Of a stretch of DNA of 7,251 bases, positions 5,573-7,251 are shown in pieces (position 1 is the first letter of the stretch; every line of letters begins with the position of its first letter). Source of the stretch: Planctomycetota bacterium (GTDB taxonomy: Bacteria > Planctomycetota > PUPC01 > JABMSA01); the NCBI GenBank assembly GCA_013202185.1, contig JABMSA010000474.1:1-7251 (forward strand). Direction: 5' to 3'. The position numbers and the translations under genes are program-made. The notes below the pieces were generated by a model that worked only from the letters and a program-made list of their open reading frames with translations, had not been told where the DNA came from and ran no database searches.

Positions 5573-6217
5573 TCATTCCTGGGCCTTCTGGTCGGCGGGA
5601 AACTCGCGCCTGCCGAAGTGTTCACGGTAGTAGTCGAAATCCCCCAGTACACCAATACGCGGCCCCCTGTGAATCGCGATTCCTCCGTCGTTCGCTCTGC
5701 CGGTTAGGCGCAGTTCCCCCTTCTCGTTCTTGCTCCAAGGCCAGAGGGAAGATATTTCATCCGAATCCTGGGGATCGTAGGGATCGCAAGACATCGGCTG
5801 GGACCACCACCCGGTGATCACATGTGCAAAATGCGAGCTATCGCGACGCACAGTTGTCGGCACATCAAACACGTATCTGTTCAGGATCAGTAACTTGCCA
5901 TCCACCGACAACGGATCCTCTTTGGAGACTCCAATATAGCACTCCATCGCAGCTCGAATATCGCCAAGATTATGTTCGGCTATCCTTTTCACTGATTGCT
6001 CAATTCTACGCTGCTTTCGCGTTTGCTTCTTGGCACGCAATGACGACCAATCTGGCATTGCCTCAAGTTCGGCCAAAACTGCCTTTGCGTCACTGTTCTG
6101 CAAAACAGACCTCTTCATGACAGCGGAGCAGCCAAAGAGAAGCAGGCAAAGGGCGACTGACAGTAGATCGCACATGATCCGACAATGTTCACGCATGTGT
6201 TTCATATTCCTGATCAT
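5573..6217 (-). CDS. small hypothetical lipoprotein downstream of the RHS gene
   Basis: A protein of up to 214 residues. The N-terminus is a lipoprotein signal: basic start, hydrophobic LLSVALCLLLFG and Cys30 (lipobox LFGC), with Ser at +2, which predicts outer-membrane or periplasmic anchoring. Residues 60-90 form a basic, probably helical stretch (RAKKQTRKQRRIEQSVKRI). The C-terminal half has LLILNRYVFDVP (109-120), SLWPWSKNEKGELRLTGR (157-174) and GDFDYYREHFGRR (192-204). I recall similar WPW...G-L-x-L-T-G...FDYF-x-x-x-FGRR endings in uncharacterised planctomycete-type proteins, but no function is known to me. The start is uncertain: AGGAG touches the ATG at 6217 with no spacer, so M5 at 6205 (12 bases away) may be used instead. 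It begins 25 bases after the RHS stop, so it is likely in the same transcript. Base composition is lower in GC than the genes to its left. Confidence 0.75.
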   Translation of the reverse strand: MIRNMKHMREHCRIMCDLLSVALCLLLFGCSAVMKRSVLQNSDAKAVLAELEAMPDWSSLRAKKQTRKQRRIEQSVKRIAEHNLGDIRAAMECYIGVSKEDPLSVDGKLLILNRYVFDVPTTVRRDSSHFAHVITGWWSQPMSCDPYDPQDSDEISSLWPWSKNEKGELRLTGRANDGGIAIHRGPRIGVLGDFDYYREHFGRREFPADQKAQE

Positions 6218-6242
6218 CTCCTTTCTAATACCGAAGGGTTGG

Positions 6243-7251
6243 TTAGAAACCTTTCCTCCACTTGTGCATCCTCAACGCGGACAAGCCGCAACCAAAAGGC
6301 AACGGGCCACAGGTTACAGGCCGGAACCGTAGGTGGCTGTCCCCAGCGGCCGGCACTGTGCCTCTTGCGAAACCGGAGCCCTCTTCTTTCCACCCTACGA
6401 GGCCTTTGGCCTCTCCCTCCCATGTAATCCAGCCGTAAGTTTTCTCTCCTCCTTTCTCACGGCCTCTGTCTACCGTTCGCCACTCGTCACCAGAAACACC
6501 ATGTCTGTCTACCCATTCGACATCAAACACTTCACTAAAATGCTTTATTTCGTTCCTCCAAACGTCACCAGCATCTAACGCAGACGTGTCATCGCAACAC
6601 CAGCAATAGTCATATTTCCTGGTAACCTTCTGCACTATGTGTCCCCTGAAACTAGGTTGCGTGGGCGCGATATCCCAAGTCACGTGCCATAGGGCTCCGC
6701 CACAGTCGGTCAGGGGTTGCATACTTTTGGTGAAATATCCTACCTCACAATTGCCAGTAGGCGCAACCGGCACGGTGGTCCGACGTTGGACACATCCACC
6801 CATTGGATCGGTTGCAATTACGGGATTGCCCGACTCATACTGGTACAAGGACATGCCGTCCACATAGCCAAGCGCATCTCTCTGCAGGAACCTCCCCAAC
6901 TCGGGATCATGATCCCGGTTGCGGAAGTAATACAAGCCGGCTTCCGAAGCCCAGCGGCGGCCTTGGAAGAGGAGCACGTTGCCGGAGGCGGATTGGCCGC
7001 CCTCCACGGTGACGGTCGCTGTGCCGTTCCCGTTGTCCTTGGCCATGGCCACCACGTTGTAGTTGGCTTGCTGGCAGTAGTAGTAGCGCTCGTCGTCGCA
7101 GACGCCGTCGTCATCAGTGTCTTTGTCAAAGATCAATAGCTCGTCGATGTAGGTGCCGCTGTAAACGTACTGTCGTCGGGCTTCCCATGTGCCGCCGTCG
7201 TCTTCGCGCTCCTCGATGCATTGCCATCCGCTGTACAAGTACAGTATACCA
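6243..7251 (-). CDS. RHS-repeat protein, C-terminal core and variable tip (5' end outside window)
   Basis: The frame is open through the right edge, so the gene begins outside; the window holds its last 335 or so residues. From the edge: an RHS-type segment with IEERED and QYVYSGTYIDELLIFDKD (within 7220-7120), an acidic Ca-binding-like loop DKDTDDDGVCDDE, then the diagnostic RHS core GLYYFRNRDHDPELGRFL followed by QRDALGY (6938-6864) and LYQYESGNPVIATDPMG (ending at 6798). In known RHS proteins this core closes a secreted or surface beta-barrel shell, and the residues after DPxG are the variable toxin-like tip. Here the tip runs 6797-6243: HVTWDI, a YDYCWCCDD Cys cluster, and EGEAKGLVGW near the end. 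I do not recognise the tip fold. The usual ERY-x-YDPYG motif just before the core is missing or degenerate (AKDNGNGTATVTVEGG stands there). GC content falls from about 65% over 6901-7020 to about 46% over 6481-6600 (hand counts). Confidence 0.88.
   Translation of the reverse strand, partial: GILYLYSGWQCIEEREDDGGTWEARRQYVYSGTYIDELLIFDKDTDDDGVCDDERYYYCQQANYNVVAMAKDNGNGTATVTVEGGQSASGNVLLFQGRRWASEAGLYYFRNRDHDPELGRFLQRDALGYVDGMSLYQYESGNPVIATDPMGGCVQRRTTVPVAPTGNCEVGYFTKSMQPLTDCGGALWHVTWDIAPTQPSFRGHIVQKVTRKYDYCWCCDDTSALDAGDVWRNEIKHFSEVFDVEWVDRHGVSGDEWRTVDRGREKGGEKTYGWITWEGEAKGLVGWKEEGSGFARGTVPAAGDSHLRFRPVTCGPLPFGCGLSALRMHKWRKGF
6258..6360. repeat. intergenic-repeat-like sequence forming the end of the RHS reading frame
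   Basis: The last 35 or so codons of the RHS frame come from DNA that looks non-coding. On the minus strand it contains GGGGACAGCCACCTACGG, a string I associate with dispersed intergenic repeats near REP-type transposases, and then GGTTGCGGCTTGTCCGCG, which includes the hairpin GCGG-CTTGT-CCGC (6289-6277). The encoded tail (RFRPVTCGPLPFGCGLSALR) is not protein-like in the way the preceding tip is. A repeat may have replaced the original stop. The family link rests on memory only. Confidence 0.35.

Noticed and set aside
5080..5610. RREFP residues shared by the lipoprotein end and the chimera junction
   Set aside because: The codons differ at the DNA level, so there is no duplicated segment; a chance peptide match.
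613..6381. 12-base match ggctccggtttc at 613-624 and, inverted, at 6369-6380
   Set aside because: A few 12-base matches are expected by chance in a window of this size; flanks do not extend the match.

Overview
The window looks like chromosomal DNA from a GC-rich, uncultured-type Gram-negative bacterium of the PVC/Hydrogenedentes sort (Lentisphaerae, Kiritimatiellae, Planctomycetes or a relative). This is inferred from gene content: two uroporphyrinogen-decarboxylase-family (URO-D) methyltransferase-like genes, an unusual sugar-active TIM-barrel enzyme, a C-terminal scrap of a right-handed beta-helix protein, an RHS-repeat protein with a downstream lipoprotein, and intergenic DNA full of short hairpins and CACGGAG-type repeats. 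No rRNA, tRNA, CRISPR array or transposase gene is visible.

Layout. Positions 1-819 hold no convincing gene. This stretch contains a good sigma70-like promoter on the minus strand (firing off the left edge), a patchwork of inverted and direct repeats, and a plus-strand promoter for the first gene. At 820-1866 (+) lies a full-length URO-D-family protein. It is followed, in the same frame and with no start of its own, by the C-terminal remnant of a beta-helix protein (1867-2220). Everything to the right is on the minus strand and in transcriptional order: the end of an RHS protein (7251-6243, entering from the right edge), a small lipoprotein (6217-5573), a chimeric gene joining three membrane helices to a truncated URO-D domain (5492-4344), and a 677-residue glycosidase-like TIM-barrel protein (4286-2253).

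How the parts relate. The RHS gene shows the classic split between a GC-rich core and an AT-richer variable tip. The lipoprotein starts 25 bases after its stop, which makes it a candidate partner or immunity protein. The membrane segment now fused to the URO-D domain may be the remains of a third gene of that RHS-linked cluster. The URO-D domain next to the glycosidase-like gene, with a second URO-D gene convergent to it, fits the common pairing of corrinoid-methyltransferase-like proteins with carbohydrate genes in these phyla; a role in handling methylated carbohydrate is only a hypothesis. The clearest anomaly is the chimeric gene. It has lost the N-terminal part of the URO-D fold and also lacks 13 residues of the core relative to its paralogue in the same window, so it is either a decaying fusion or a new membrane-tethered derivative.
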